The notes beneath the pieces are model-generated. The model did not search any database, was not told the origin of the DNA, and saw only the letters and a list, made by a program, of their open reading frames with translations. DNA of 64,000 bases, taken from assembly GCF_000024065.1 (NCBI RefSeq), contig NC_013174.1:1674001-1738000 (forward strand), in the 5' to 3' direction. Positions 54,242-62,734 of this stretch are shown here, piece by piece; within the stretch, counting starts at the first letter, position 1; every line of letters starts with the position of its first letter. Source of the DNA: Jonesia denitrificans DSM 20603 (GTDB taxonomy: Bacteria; Actinomycetota; Actinomycetes; Actinomycetales; Cellulomonadaceae). The position numbers and the translations under genes were made by a program.

Positions 54242-56755
54242 CTAGATGAACAACGTGGACCCAGACTTCTCTGCCGCGGCAATAAAGGTGGCCACACCAC
54301 CAAGCTGGACCCCGTCAATCAGGTCGCTTTCCGCGATCCCCAACAAATCCATGGTCATGGTGCACGCCGTGATCTCCGCGCCCCCCTCAATAGCTGCGCT
54401 CATCAACTCCGGCAAGCTCGACACTGAGTGATCCTTCATCACCTTTTTGATCATGGCAGTTCCCGCACCTGCCATGTTCATCGTGGACAGCTTCAACGCA
54501 TCAGGACCAGACGGCATCATGGCCCCAAACATTTTGTCGAGCGCCTTACGATCACGAGCAGGCGGGTTCTCCCGACGAAGCGCATTCAGCCCCCAGAATG
54601 TGAAGAACATGCGCACCGGTTTGTCCATCGCCAGGGCACCATTAGCAATAATGAACGCCGCCAGCACCTTGTCAAGGTCACCGGAGAACACAACAAACGA
54701 CATCCCCTCACGAGGGTCTGTCACCACGCCAGCACCGGATGCCGGTGCAACAGCCCCGCCCATACGCATCGTCATGCGGTAGCCAGGACCATGCGGGGTA
54801 AGGTCAAGAATCTCATGTCCATTTGCCCCTGCCCACGCAGGACCATCATGCGCAAACCCAGGGTCAGACACCGTGACCGTCACCTCGTCACCCGGTTTCA
54901 GTGAAGCCGCTGTCTTCTTCAAGGACATAATCGGCCCCGGGCACGCCAACCCCGTGCAATCCAAGTCAATGTGGTGCGCAGGACCTTGAGCTACGGCGGC
55001 TGCGATCTTCTCCAACGCAGGATCGCCACCCGCGGGTGCATGGGAAATCTCAGCATGCTGCGGGGAAGCGCCTTCGCCTTCGACCTCATGCCAGGCACGG
55101 AACGTGATGGACCCACCGGACAGGGTGCGCACATCGGCAAACCCGCGTTGCACCAGAATCCGATGCGCAAGGTAGGAACGGAACCCTACCGCGCAATATA
55201 AGCGAACAGGAATAGTGGGATCCCACTGCTCCACCTCATCGCGCAGTGTGGCCAAGGGTACGTTCACCGCACCAGGGATGTGCCACAGGTCGAACTCCTC
55301 TGGGGTGCGCACATCAACGACTTTGGCACCAGCCACAGCTTGCGGGAAGTCCTGCGCGTACCACAGCGTCAAATCTCCGCGGATCGTGTTCGCGCCAACA
55401 AACCCGGCCATGTTCACAGGGTCTTTCGCCGACCCAAAAGGCGGTGCATACGCCAGTTCGAGTTCTTCTAGGTCATAGACCGTTGCACCGAGGCGAAGTG
55501 CGGTTGCCAGCACATCCAAGCGCTTGTCCACACCATCAAACCCCGACGCTTGCGCTCCCAGAAGTTTGCCTGATTCAGGGTCGAACAACACTTTCAGGTG
55601 CATCGCAGCGGTCCCGGGGTAATACCCCGCATGACCCGAGGGGTGCACGTGCACTGCACGATACGCCACGCCCGCATCAACGAGTTGTCGTTCGGTTGCC
55701 CCTGTCCCCCCGGCCACCATGTCAAACACTTTGACAATCGACGTGCCCTGTGTCGAGGTGTAGGTGGTGGACCGGCCACAGATATTCTCAGCAGCAACTC
55801 GGCCCTGACGGTTCGCTGGCCCCGCCAAGGGGAACAACGACTGGCCAGGAAGGACTGTGTGAGGGGTTTCCACAACGTCGCCAGCTGCCCAAATATGTGG
55901 GTCACTGGTGCGCATGTGCTCATCAACGATCACCCCACCCTTGGGGCTGAGTTCCAGGCCTGCCGCCTGTGCAAGCGCACTGGAGGGGCGCACGCCCACG
56001 GACAAGATGACGATATCCGCCTCTAGTGAGGAGTTGTTTGTCAGTTCTACCCGAACCCTGCCCCCTTCTTGGTCGACAAATGCGGCCGCAGCGGTGTTCA
56101 GGTGCAGGCCAATTCCACGGGCACGCAAATGGTTTTCTACCGGAACGGCGATTTCGCGGTCAACGGGTGGCAGGATCTGGTCTGCCGCTTCCACCACATT
56201 GACAGTGACACCACGATGGTGGAAGTTTTCCGCCATTTCTAGGCCGATGTAGCCCGCACCGATGACCGCTGCTGTCACCGGTCCGCGTTCTTTGTTTGCG
56301 TGCGCTTCCAGGGCATCGTCGATGCGCTGTTTAATCCGGTCCATATCACCGATTCGGCGCAGGACCATGACGTTGGGCGAGTCGATTCCTGGGAGCGGTG
56401 GACGTACCGGCTCTGACCCTGGCGTGAGGGCAAGCGCGTCGTAGGTTTCGGTGTATTCGGTGTTGTCGTCAATGTTTCGAACGGTGACCGTGCGGGCCTC
56501 GCGGTCAATGGCGATGACCTCATGTCCGGTACGGGCATCAATGTTGAGTGATTCGCGCAGAGACTGGGGGGTTTGAACCAGGAGACGTTGACGGTCAGTG
56601 ATGACATCGCCGATGTGGTAGGGCAGTCCGCAGTTGGCGAACGAAATGTGGTGGCCGCGTTCAAGGACGATGATCTCGGCGGTTTCGTCGAGTCTGCGTG
56701 CACGGGCTGCGATGGATGCTCCGGCGGCGACTCCGCCGACGACGACAAGTTTCAT
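54242..56755 (-). CDS. Four-domain CoA-disulfide reductase/rhodanese/TusA/DsrE fusion
   Basis: An 837-residue sulfur-relay fusion. Residues 1 to about 445 are an FAD-dependent disulfide reductase of the CoA-disulfide/NADH persulfide type, with Cys42 in FANCGLPYHIGD. A rhodanese domain (about 460-555) has its active Cys near 521 in LYCAVGFRS. A TusA domain (about 595-665) has the CPxP-like motif in CTGLACPGPIMSLKK. A DsrE-type domain ends the protein (about 680-837) with a Cys near 796 in ITACTMTM. Together these could take persulfide sulfur from small thiols, pass it on and reduce it. GGGG before the ATG and a CsoR/CstR-like box upstream point to sulfide or persulfide control. Confidence 0.93.
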   Translation of the reverse strand: MKLVVVGGVAAGASIAARARRLDETAEIIVLERGHHISFANCGLPYHIGDVITDRQRLLVQTPQSLRESLNIDARTGHEVIAIDREARTVTVRNIDDNTEYTETYDALALTPGSEPVRPPLPGIDSPNVMVLRRIGDMDRIKQRIDDALEAHANKERGPVTAAVIGAGYIGLEMAENFHHRGVTVNVVEAADQILPPVDREIAVPVENHLRARGIGLHLNTAAAAFVDQEGGRVRVELTNNSSLEADIVILSVGVRPSSALAQAAGLELSPKGGVIVDEHMRTSDPHIWAAGDVVETPHTVLPGQSLFPLAGPANRQGRVAAENICGRSTTYTSTQGTSIVKVFDMVAGGTGATERQLVDAGVAYRAVHVHPSGHAGYYPGTAAMHLKVLFDPESGKLLGAQASGFDGVDKRLDVLATALRLGATVYDLEELELAYAPPFGSAKDPVNMAGFVGANTIRGDLTLWYAQDFPQAVAGAKVVDVRTPEEFDLWHIPGAVNVPLATLRDEVEQWDPTIPVRLYCAVGFRSYLAHRILVQRGFADVRTLSGGSITFRAWHEVEGEGASPQHAEISHAPAGGDPALEKIAAAVAQGPAHHIDLDCTGLACPGPIMSLKKTAASLKPGDEVTVTVSDPGFAHDGPAWAGANGHEILDLTPHGPGYRMTMRMGGAVAPASGAGVVTDPREGMSFVVFSGDLDKVLAAFIIANGALAMDKPVRMFFTFWGLNALRRENPPARDRKALDKMFGAMMPSGPDALKLSTMNMAGAGTAMIKKVMKDHSVSSLPELMSAAIEGGAEITACTMTMDLLGIAESDLIDGVQLGGVATFIAAAEKSGSTLFI

Positions 56756-56804
56756 GGTGTTCCCCTTGATGTGGTGGTACGTCTACAAACTCAGACTACA
56801 CCTA

Positions 56805-56820
56805 ATACCCCGGGGGGTAT
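56805..56820. promoter_or_regulatory. CsoR/CstR-like operator before the sulfur-relay fusion gene
   Basis: ATACCCC-gg-GGGGTAT, 7-base perfect arms. It lies 50 bases upstream of the fusion gene start, next to a -10-like TAGTCT on the minus strand, and matches the box before the rhodanese gene. Confidence 0.75.
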
Positions 56821-56927
56821 GGGACGTTTGCCCAACGAGCCGACCGATGTGATCACGATTACAATCACAAGCGGTGGGAGCGATCCACGCAACCGCACAT
56901 TGAGCCACAGGGACAAGGGGGTCAACC

Positions 56928-57869
56928 ATGGCACACCACACACTCGTGCCCAACATCTGGTGCAATGGTGACGCGGAAGCACTTGTCGCGTTTTACAGCA
57001 CCGTGTTTCCAGAAGTGACTGTTCACCAAACACTGCACTACCCACAGCATGGCCTACCCCACTTCCAAGAACACATGGCTGGAAAAATCCTCACCATTGA
57101 CTTCTCCATCATGGGAGCACGATTCATCGCGATCAACGCAGGGCCCGACTTCCACGCCAACCCCTCACTCTCCTTCATGGTGAGTATCACCCCAGAAATC
57201 AGTGACGACCCGCGTACGCTGGTCACCACCCTGTGGGACGCCCTCGTCGCCGAAGGATCAGCGCTCATGCCGCTCGGAGACTACCCATTCTCTGAACACT
57301 ACGGCTGGGTAGAGGACCGATTCGGAATCAGCTGGCAACTGATGGCACACACCACCACACCCACGTCACGACATGCCGCCACTCCCCCACGCCCCACCAT
57401 CATGCCCGCCCTGATGTTCGGAGCCCACCACGTCAACCAGGCCGAAGAAGCCATCACGCACTACATGTCCGTCTTCCCGAACTCACAGTTCGGCGAAATA
57501 GCCCGCTACTCCCACCCCCAAGGGCCAGCGGACGCTGGATCACTGATGTACTGTGACGCCGTGCTCAACGGGTCATGGATCAGTGTGATGGACGCCGGAG
57601 TTGACCAAGACTTCACCTTCACCGAAGGGGTCTCACTCCTTGTTGAATGCTCCACACAAGAAGAGATCGACCACTACTGGGCCGGGCTGTCACACAGGCC
57701 TGAAGCAGAACAATGCGGCTGGTGCCAAGATCAGTTCGGTGTCAGCTGGCAAATCGCGCCTCCCGCAACACCGGAAGACGTCGAAGACCTCGGGGCATAC
57801 CAAGCGATGATGTCCATGAAAAAAATACATCTCCAACAGCTACGTGACGCACGAGGCAGCGCAGGCTAA
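56928..57869 (+). CDS. Tandem PhnB/VOC-like domain protein
   Basis: A 313-residue protein made of two PhnB-type (vicinal oxygen chelate fold) domains. Each half repeats the same pattern: VPNIWCNGDAEALVAFYSTVFP ... YGWVEDRFGISWQL (residues 1-140) and PALMFGAHHVNQAEEAITHYMSVFP ... CGWCQDQFGVSWQI (about 155-290). The activity of such proteins is mostly unknown; some are glyoxalase- or demethylase-like. GGGGG six bases before the ATG supports the start. The alanine dehydrogenase gene follows by 42 bases and is probably co-transcribed. Confidence 0.88.
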   Translation: MAHHTLVPNIWCNGDAEALVAFYSTVFPEVTVHQTLHYPQHGLPHFQEHMAGKILTIDFSIMGARFIAINAGPDFHANPSLSFMVSITPEISDDPRTLVTTLWDALVAEGSALMPLGDYPFSEHYGWVEDRFGISWQLMAHTTTPTSRHAATPPRPTIMPALMFGAHHVNQAEEAITHYMSVFPNSQFGEIARYSHPQGPADAGSLMYCDAVLNGSWISVMDAGVDQDFTFTEGVSLLVECSTQEEIDHYWAGLSHRPEAEQCGWCQDQFGVSWQIAPPATPEDVEDLGAYQAMMSMKKIHLQQLRDARGSAG

Positions 57870-57911
57870 TTGGCAGTGGCTCTCCCCCACCGAACCGCAC
57901 GAGGACCGAGC

Positions 57912-59024
57912 ATGCATATTGGTGTACCCACCGAAGTCAAGAACAACGAAAACCGAGTGGCACTCACCCCTGAAGGAGTTTCCGAACTCGTCCGCCACAA
58001 CCACACAATCCTCATCCAGGCAGGAGCAGGCGCAGGCTCAGGAATTAGCGACGACGAGTACCGTGCACAAGGAGCAACGATAGTCACCACCGCTGATGAG
58101 GCATGGAGTTGCGAACTCGTTGTCAAAGTGAAGGAACCAGTCGCCTCCGAATATCGCTACCTACGCCCCGACCTCACCCTCTTTGCCTACCTTCACCTTG
58201 CCGCAGCCCCACCACTTGCCACCCAACTCGTGAATAATCACGTCACAGCGATCGCCTACGAAACCGTCCAACAGACCGACGGCTCCCTCCCCCTCCTCGC
58301 CCCCATGAGCGAAATCGCTGGTCGACTAGCCGTTCAAGTTGGCGCCTACCACCTCATGCGCCCAGTTGGAGGATCCGGGGTCCTCATGGGCGGAATCGCT
58401 GGCACCCCACGCGCCCACGTCGTTGTTCTTGGTGGAGGTGTCGCTGGGACCCATGCCGCACAAGTAGCCTCAGGAATGGGAGCAGACGTCACCGTCGTGG
58501 ACGTGTCCCTCCCCCGCCTGCGCACCTTCGAAAACCGCTTTCACGGTCGGATCCATACAGCCCTATCCTCCCCCATGCGCATCAGCTCACTCCTGGACAA
58601 CGCCGATCTTGTCATCGGGGCTGTCCTCGTTGCAGGTGGAACCACCCCATCTCTCGTCACCAGCGCCATGGTCGAAACAATGCGCCCTGGATCCGTCCTT
58701 GTCGATGTTGCCATCGACCAAGGAGGATGCTTCGAACCATCACGCCCCACCACACACGATGATCCGACCTACACCGTGCACAACAGCATCTTCTACTGTG
58801 TTGCCAACATGCCCGGAGCAGTCCCCCGCACCTCAACTCGCGCACTCACCAACGCCACCCTCCCCTACATCAGTCAACTCGCCGCCCACGGGTGGCGCAC
58901 CGCAGCCCACCTCAACCCAGCCCTCGCATCAGGAATCAACACCACCGGTGGCACCATCACCCACCCGCACGTGGCGAAGGCCCTTGGCACACAGCACAGC
59001 GGCCTACCCACAGTCAGTGGGTAG
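57912..59024 (+). CDS. ald: Alanine dehydrogenase
   Basis: A 370-residue NAD-dependent enzyme that interconverts alanine with pyruvate and ammonia. It begins MHIGVPTEVKNNENRVALTPEGV, with the pyruvate-binding Arg/Lys region, and has the NAD fold VVVLGGGVAGTHAAQVASGMGADVTVVD. IAYETVQ and GSVLVDVAIDQGGCFE are family hallmarks. GAGGA six bases before the ATG at 57912 sets the start over an upstream frame at 57870. The stop codon lies inside the terminator hairpin. Confidence 0.95.
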   Translation: MHIGVPTEVKNNENRVALTPEGVSELVRHNHTILIQAGAGAGSGISDDEYRAQGATIVTTADEAWSCELVVKVKEPVASEYRYLRPDLTLFAYLHLAAAPPLATQLVNNHVTAIAYETVQQTDGSLPLLAPMSEIAGRLAVQVGAYHLMRPVGGSGVLMGGIAGTPRAHVVVLGGGVAGTHAAQVASGMGADVTVVDVSLPRLRTFENRFHGRIHTALSSPMRISSLLDNADLVIGAVLVAGGTTPSLVTSAMVETMRPGSVLVDVAIDQGGCFEPSRPTTHDDPTYTVHNSIFYCVANMPGAVPRTSTRALTNATLPYISQLAAHGWRTAAHLNPALASGINTTGGTITHPHVAKALGTQHSGLPTVSG

Positions 59025-59029
59025 GCCGC
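58999..59029. terminator. Terminator overlapping the ald stop codon
   Basis: GCGGCCTACCCAC and GTGGGTAGGCCGC form a perfect 13-base stem with a 5-base loop. The last codons and the stop of ald are within the stem. It separates ald from the convergent betaine-binding protein gene. Confidence 0.75.
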
Positions 59030-59074
59030 CGTCGTGTGCGCACAATCAGCTATGGCACACAGCAATCACACAGA

Positions 59075-59971
59075 TCACGAAGTCATGGAGTCAACAAACT
59101 CTTGGTTTTCTTCCATCCACTGGCGCACAAGTGGCTCGTAGTCATCAGTGTCGTTCTCGTTGAAGAGCAAATCTTCCAAGTCATAGAGCAGTTCAGGGTC
59201 CATGGAGAAGTCACCCAACCATTGGGCCACCTCCGGGAAGTCCTCGGCAAAACCATCACGCCCATACGAGTGGATGAGTTCAGCTCCGCCTAGTGCGCCT
59301 TCGGGGTCCTCAAGGTTACGCACTGGGAACGCTGAGTACGCCCAGTGCGGCTCCCACAGCGTCACCACAACATTCTCACCCGCGTCCGTAGCAGCCTTCA
59401 ACTCAGAGAGCATCGCCACAGTCGACGAGGTCGTGAAGTCCATTCCTTCCAAACCATAGGTCGGGATGACTTCGTTTTCGGTCGCAGAGGTCAACCCTGC
59501 AGCCGGCTCAATACCAACAATCTGGTTTCCGAACGCGTCTGCATTGTCAGCAAGCTCGGCAAGCGAGGTGATCGGAGCATCTTCGTTGACAGCAATAGTG
59601 AGCTTCGCCTGGTCAAACCACGAACCAAGATCCTCGATCTGGTCACCATACTCTTCCACGTACTCTTTGTGGGTACCAGGCAGCCACACATCAGTGGTGA
59701 AGTCATAGTCACCCGTGGACAACCCCACAAACACAGGGGCAGCATCCGCGTAATCAAGGGTCACGTTGTAACCCTCATCAGCGAGAACAGCAGCCCACAA
59801 CTCTGAGGTCGCAATGCCCTCATCCCAGCCGTTGAACACAGCAATGCTCAAGTCTTTGTTCTCACCAGCGTCACCTTGCGAGGTGTCGCCGCCGTCAGAC
59901 GAGCAGGAGGCAAGCACAAGCCCACCAGCCAACACGGCAGCAAGGGAAGCAGTTTTCTTCATCATCTTCAT
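59075..59971 (-). CDS. Glycine betaine/proline-binding lipoprotein (OpuAC/ProX type)
   Basis: A 298-residue substrate-binding lipoprotein. The lipobox LVLASC sets Cys23 as the anchor. The mature part begins LSIAVFNGWDEGIATSELWAAVLADEGY, and the segments YDFTTDVWLPGTHKEYVEEY, GIEPAAGLT and VVTLWEPHWAYSAF carry the tryptophans that form the aromatic box for quaternary amines. It delivers glycine betaine, proline betaine or choline to the permease encoded just upstream, for osmotic protection. Confidence 0.93.
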   Translation of the reverse strand: MKMMKKTASLAAVLAGGLVLASCSSDGGDTSQGDAGENKDLSIAVFNGWDEGIATSELWAAVLADEGYNVTLDYADAAPVFVGLSTGDYDFTTDVWLPGTHKEYVEEYGDQIEDLGSWFDQAKLTIAVNEDAPITSLAELADNADAFGNQIVGIEPAAGLTSATENEVIPTYGLEGMDFTTSSTVAMLSELKAATDAGENVVVTLWEPHWAYSAFPVRNLEDPEGALGGAELIHSYGRDGFAEDFPEVAQWLGDFSMDPELLYDLEDLLFNENDTDDYEPLVRQWMEENQEFVDSMTS

Positions 59972-60048
59972 GGTCCTTTCTTCTCAGCCCCCGGGCTTTC
60001 CGGGTACTGTCGGGACCGGTCACCCCACATCGGGGCACCGATCAGGGC

Positions 60049-60936
60049 TCAGGAGGCCCGAGTGTTGCGATGTGCAGCACGACCATTTCGTAGCCGTGCA
60101 TACAGTCCTCGCCGCTGCCCAAAAGCACCGGTCAAACGGTCCAAGACCATCGCGAGGATGACAACAGACAACCCGGCTTCCACACCGAGTGCCGTATCAA
60201 GACGGTTCAGGGCGGCAATGATGTCACCACCAAGACCACCAGCCCCAACGAGACCAGCGATCACAACCATCGACAAAGACAACATGATGACCTGGTTAAT
60301 CCCGGCCATAATGGACGGCATAGCAAGAGGCAATTGGATCTGCCTCAAGATGCGCCCCGGGGTGGCGCCAAACGCCTGGCCTGCTTCAACGGTTTCACGG
60401 TTGACACCGCGAATACCCAGCTCTGTGAGGCGAACACCCGGTGGCATAGCAAACAAAATGGTGGCAACAATACCGGGGGCAACCCCCACACGGAACAGCA
60501 ACAGCGCCGGAATGAGATACACAAACGCCGGCATCGTTTGAAGGAAGTCCATGAACGGTCGAACCACCATTGACACCCACTGCACTTTGGCAGCAGCAAT
60601 ACCCAGTGGAACCGCAAGAAGAATCGCAATTGTGGCCGCAACGAGCACCAACGCAAACGTGTCCATGGCGTTATCCCATTGATCCACAGCCATAATGAGG
60701 ACAAGCCCCACACCTGAGAGTAACGCAAACAACCAGCCACGAGCCAACAGACCCAGCACCACGATGGCACCGATAATGACAAACGCTGGTGGTGTTGCAA
60801 GAACCCAGTTCACGCCGTCGTACGCACCAAGGAAGATGCTGCGCAGCACACCGAAAAATGCGGAGGCATTCGCGACAACCCAATCAACGCCGTCGCTCAC
60901 CCAGTCGCCTAACGGAAGACGAATCATCTCGTTCAT
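60049..60936 (-). CDS. Glycine betaine/proline ABC permease (ProW/OpuAB type)
   Basis: A 295-residue permease with about seven helices. A helical N-terminal stretch (LGDWVSDGVDWVVANASAFF) precedes the core. Its EAA loop is FGATPGRILRQIQLPLAMPSIMAGINQ. The start overlaps the ATPase gene by 4 bases and the binding-protein gene follows after 77 bases, so the three form an opuA-like operon. Confidence 0.93.
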   Translation of the reverse strand: MNEMIRLPLGDWVSDGVDWVVANASAFFGVLRSIFLGAYDGVNWVLATPPAFVIIGAIVVLGLLARGWLFALLSGVGLVLIMAVDQWDNAMDTFALVLVAATIAILLAVPLGIAAAKVQWVSMVVRPFMDFLQTMPAFVYLIPALLLFRVGVAPGIVATILFAMPPGVRLTELGIRGVNRETVEAGQAFGATPGRILRQIQLPLAMPSIMAGINQVIMLSLSMVVIAGLVGAGGLGGDIIAALNRLDTALGVEAGLSVVILAMVLDRLTGAFGQRRGLYARLRNGRAAHRNTRAS

Positions 60937-62204
60937 TTGTCCGCCTCCTCAGCACTCAACGCTTCTTCAACAACAGAGGGCGCCAACGCTGGAGGCACAG
61001 GCTCAGCGTTCACCCCTGCCTCATGTTCGCCACCGAGAGCTGCCAGCAAGACAACACGCGGGATCACGCCCACCAGTCGTGTTGACTCATCAACAACCGC
61101 TAGCGGCAAAACAGACTCCACTGAAGGAGTCACCAAGTCAGCAAGTAGCGCATCAGGTGCTGTGTGTGACGCCTGCGCCAAATGCCCGGAGACGTCATCG
61201 ACGCCTTTGCGCACAAGTTCTAACGCGACGCGGTCCGTCATCACTCCGTGCAGCTTGCGGGCGCGGTCAACAACAAAACAGGCTGACGTTTGCTGCTCAC
61301 GCATGATGCGCAGCGCCTTACGAGGCCCACCGGGCAGTTGCATGAGCGCAGCTGGGGGTTGCGCTACCGACGAAGCAGTGAGAACCCGGGCACGATCGAC
61401 GTCCTGAACAAATTGAGACACGTAGTCGTTGGCTGGGTCAGTCAAGATTTCTTCGGGAGTCCCAATTTGCACGATTCGACCATCACGCATGACTGCGATG
61501 CGGTCACCAAGGAACATCGCTTCGTTGAGGTCGTGGGTGATGAAGATGATGGTTTTTCCCAGCTTGGACTGCAATTCCACCAGCTGTTCTTGCATCTCGC
61601 GGCGGATCAGTGGATCCAGGGCGGAGAACGCTTCGTCCATGAGGAGCACATCGGTGTCAGCAGCAAGAGCACGAGCCAACCCAACGCGTTGCTGCATACC
61701 CCCGGAAAGCTCTTGGGGGTATTTGTCTTCCCAGCCGTCAAGGCCCACCATGTTCACGTATTCACGCGCTTTAGCGAGACGCTGCGCACGAGGCATTTTG
61801 CGAATTTCTAGTCCGTAGGCGACGTTGTCGATCACAGTACGGTGTGGCAGGAGCGCGAACTGTTGGAACACCATGGAGATGCGCTTTTCCCGGACAGCAC
61901 GCAACGTGCGGGCGGGGACACCGGTGATGGAGTCGCCAAGGATTGTGACGTTGCCTGCCGTTGGCTCCCACAGTCCGTTGAGCATCCGGATAAGGGTGGA
62001 TTTCCCCGACCCTGATAGGCCCATGACCACGAAGATTTCGCCACGCTGGACGTCAAACGATGCGTCGATCACTGCGGCGGTTGTTCCTGGACCGAGGTCG
62101 GTTCGGCTTGTTCCTTGGGAAAGTTTAGTGACGGCTGTTTCAGGTCGGTGTCCAAAGACCTTGTACAGCCCTTGGGCTTTGAGGACGATCTCGTTGGTAC
62201 TCAT
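60933..62204 (-). CDS. Glycine betaine/proline ABC ATPase with CBS domains (ProV/OpuAA type)
   Basis: A 423-residue ATPase. Walker A is GLSGSGKST, the signature LSGGMQQR, and Walker B VLLMDEAFSALDP. The C-terminal part (about residues 270-400) is a CBS domain pair, which in OpuA senses ionic strength or c-di-AMP. The ATG at 62204 is chosen; GGAAGG precedes it at a short distance of about three bases, and a small hairpin lies right before that site. A GTG at 62225 is an alternative. Confidence 0.93.
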   Translation of the reverse strand: MSTNEIVLKAQGLYKVFGHRPETAVTKLSQGTSRTDLGPGTTAAVIDASFDVQRGEIFVVMGLSGSGKSTLIRMLNGLWEPTAGNVTILGDSITGVPARTLRAVREKRISMVFQQFALLPHRTVIDNVAYGLEIRKMPRAQRLAKAREYVNMVGLDGWEDKYPQELSGGMQQRVGLARALAADTDVLLMDEAFSALDPLIRREMQEQLVELQSKLGKTIIFITHDLNEAMFLGDRIAVMRDGRIVQIGTPEEILTDPANDYVSQFVQDVDRARVLTASSVAQPPAALMQLPGGPRKALRIMREQQTSACFVVDRARKLHGVMTDRVALELVRKGVDDVSGHLAQASHTAPDALLADLVTPSVESVLPLAVVDESTRLVGVIPRVVLLAALGGEHEAGVNAEPVPPALAPSVVEEALSAEEADK

Positions 62205-62214
62205 AGTCCTTCCG

Positions 62215-62230
62215 GGCGAGCGCACTCGCC
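62215..62230 (-). promoter_or_regulatory. Hairpin next to the ribosome site of the betaine transporter operon
   Basis: On the minus strand GGCGAG-tgcg-CTCGCC, a perfect 6-base stem with a 4-base loop, ends directly before the ribosome site CCGGAAGGA. It may influence translation of the ATPase gene. Confidence 0.4.
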
Positions 62231-62452
62231 TTTCGCCGGGTGAGGACGATGCAGGCTAGGGTCCGGTCCTTGGCCTACGGTGCGGCGTTCTCGCTTGTGT
62301 GGGGGCACGGGGATCGCCGGGTGCATCGTGTCACCGTACATGCGTCGAGAGCCTTTCCCTCTCACGCCTGCGGCATCGCTTGGCACGTTCTTTGCAGATT
62401 CTTTGCGCCAACAACCAACAGAGCCTACCATAGGGTCGGAAGTCGGCGCGAA
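62231..62452 (-). other. Long transcribed leader of the betaine transporter operon
   Basis: If the promoter at 62453-62482 is correct, the message carries about 240 untranslated bases. No open frame is convincing and no known riboswitch class was recognised by eye, although c-di-AMP riboswitches often control such operons. Confidence 0.35.
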
Positions 62453-62482
62453 CTTATACTTTTTTCTTGTTGCTTTTGTCAA
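62453..62482 (-). promoter_or_regulatory. Promoter of the betaine transporter operon
   Basis: TTGACA (plus 62477-62482) and TATAAG (plus 62453-62458) on the minus strand, 18 bases apart. The spacer is A-rich. This is the best sigma-70-type promoter in the window. The bases from 62483 to 62599 show no feature. Confidence 0.75.
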
Positions 62483-62599
62483 ATGCGCTGTTCGAGGGGC
62501 ATAAAACCCCCTGTTTGTGAAACTGGCCACGGTCACTCAGTGGCAGGCCCTTGGCTGGGTGGCCCCAGCAGGGTTGTCAGCACATTGTAGGAAGACAAA

Positions 62600-62638
62600 C
62601 AGGCGGTCTGCTCGGGGGGAGGTGAGCAGAACCGCCTG
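62600..62638 (-). terminator. Terminator of the surface-protein gene
   Basis: On the minus strand CAGGCGGTTCTGCTC and GAGCAGACCGCCTG pair with one bulge around a C-rich loop, followed by TTTGTCTT. It lies about 97 bases after the surface-protein stop. Confidence 0.8.
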
Positions 62639-62734
62639 CTTGAGGTCCGCGGGTCGCAGTCACACGAAATGATGTCGCCCGCTCCACCCGCCACCGATCG
62701 TGGGGTGATTGATCAGTGTCAGGTAGGTGTGTGG

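Noticed and set aside
62231-62452. c-di-AMP (ydaO-yuaA) riboswitch
   Set aside because: The context fits, but the conserved sequence blocks could not be recognised by eye; it is listed only as a leader.
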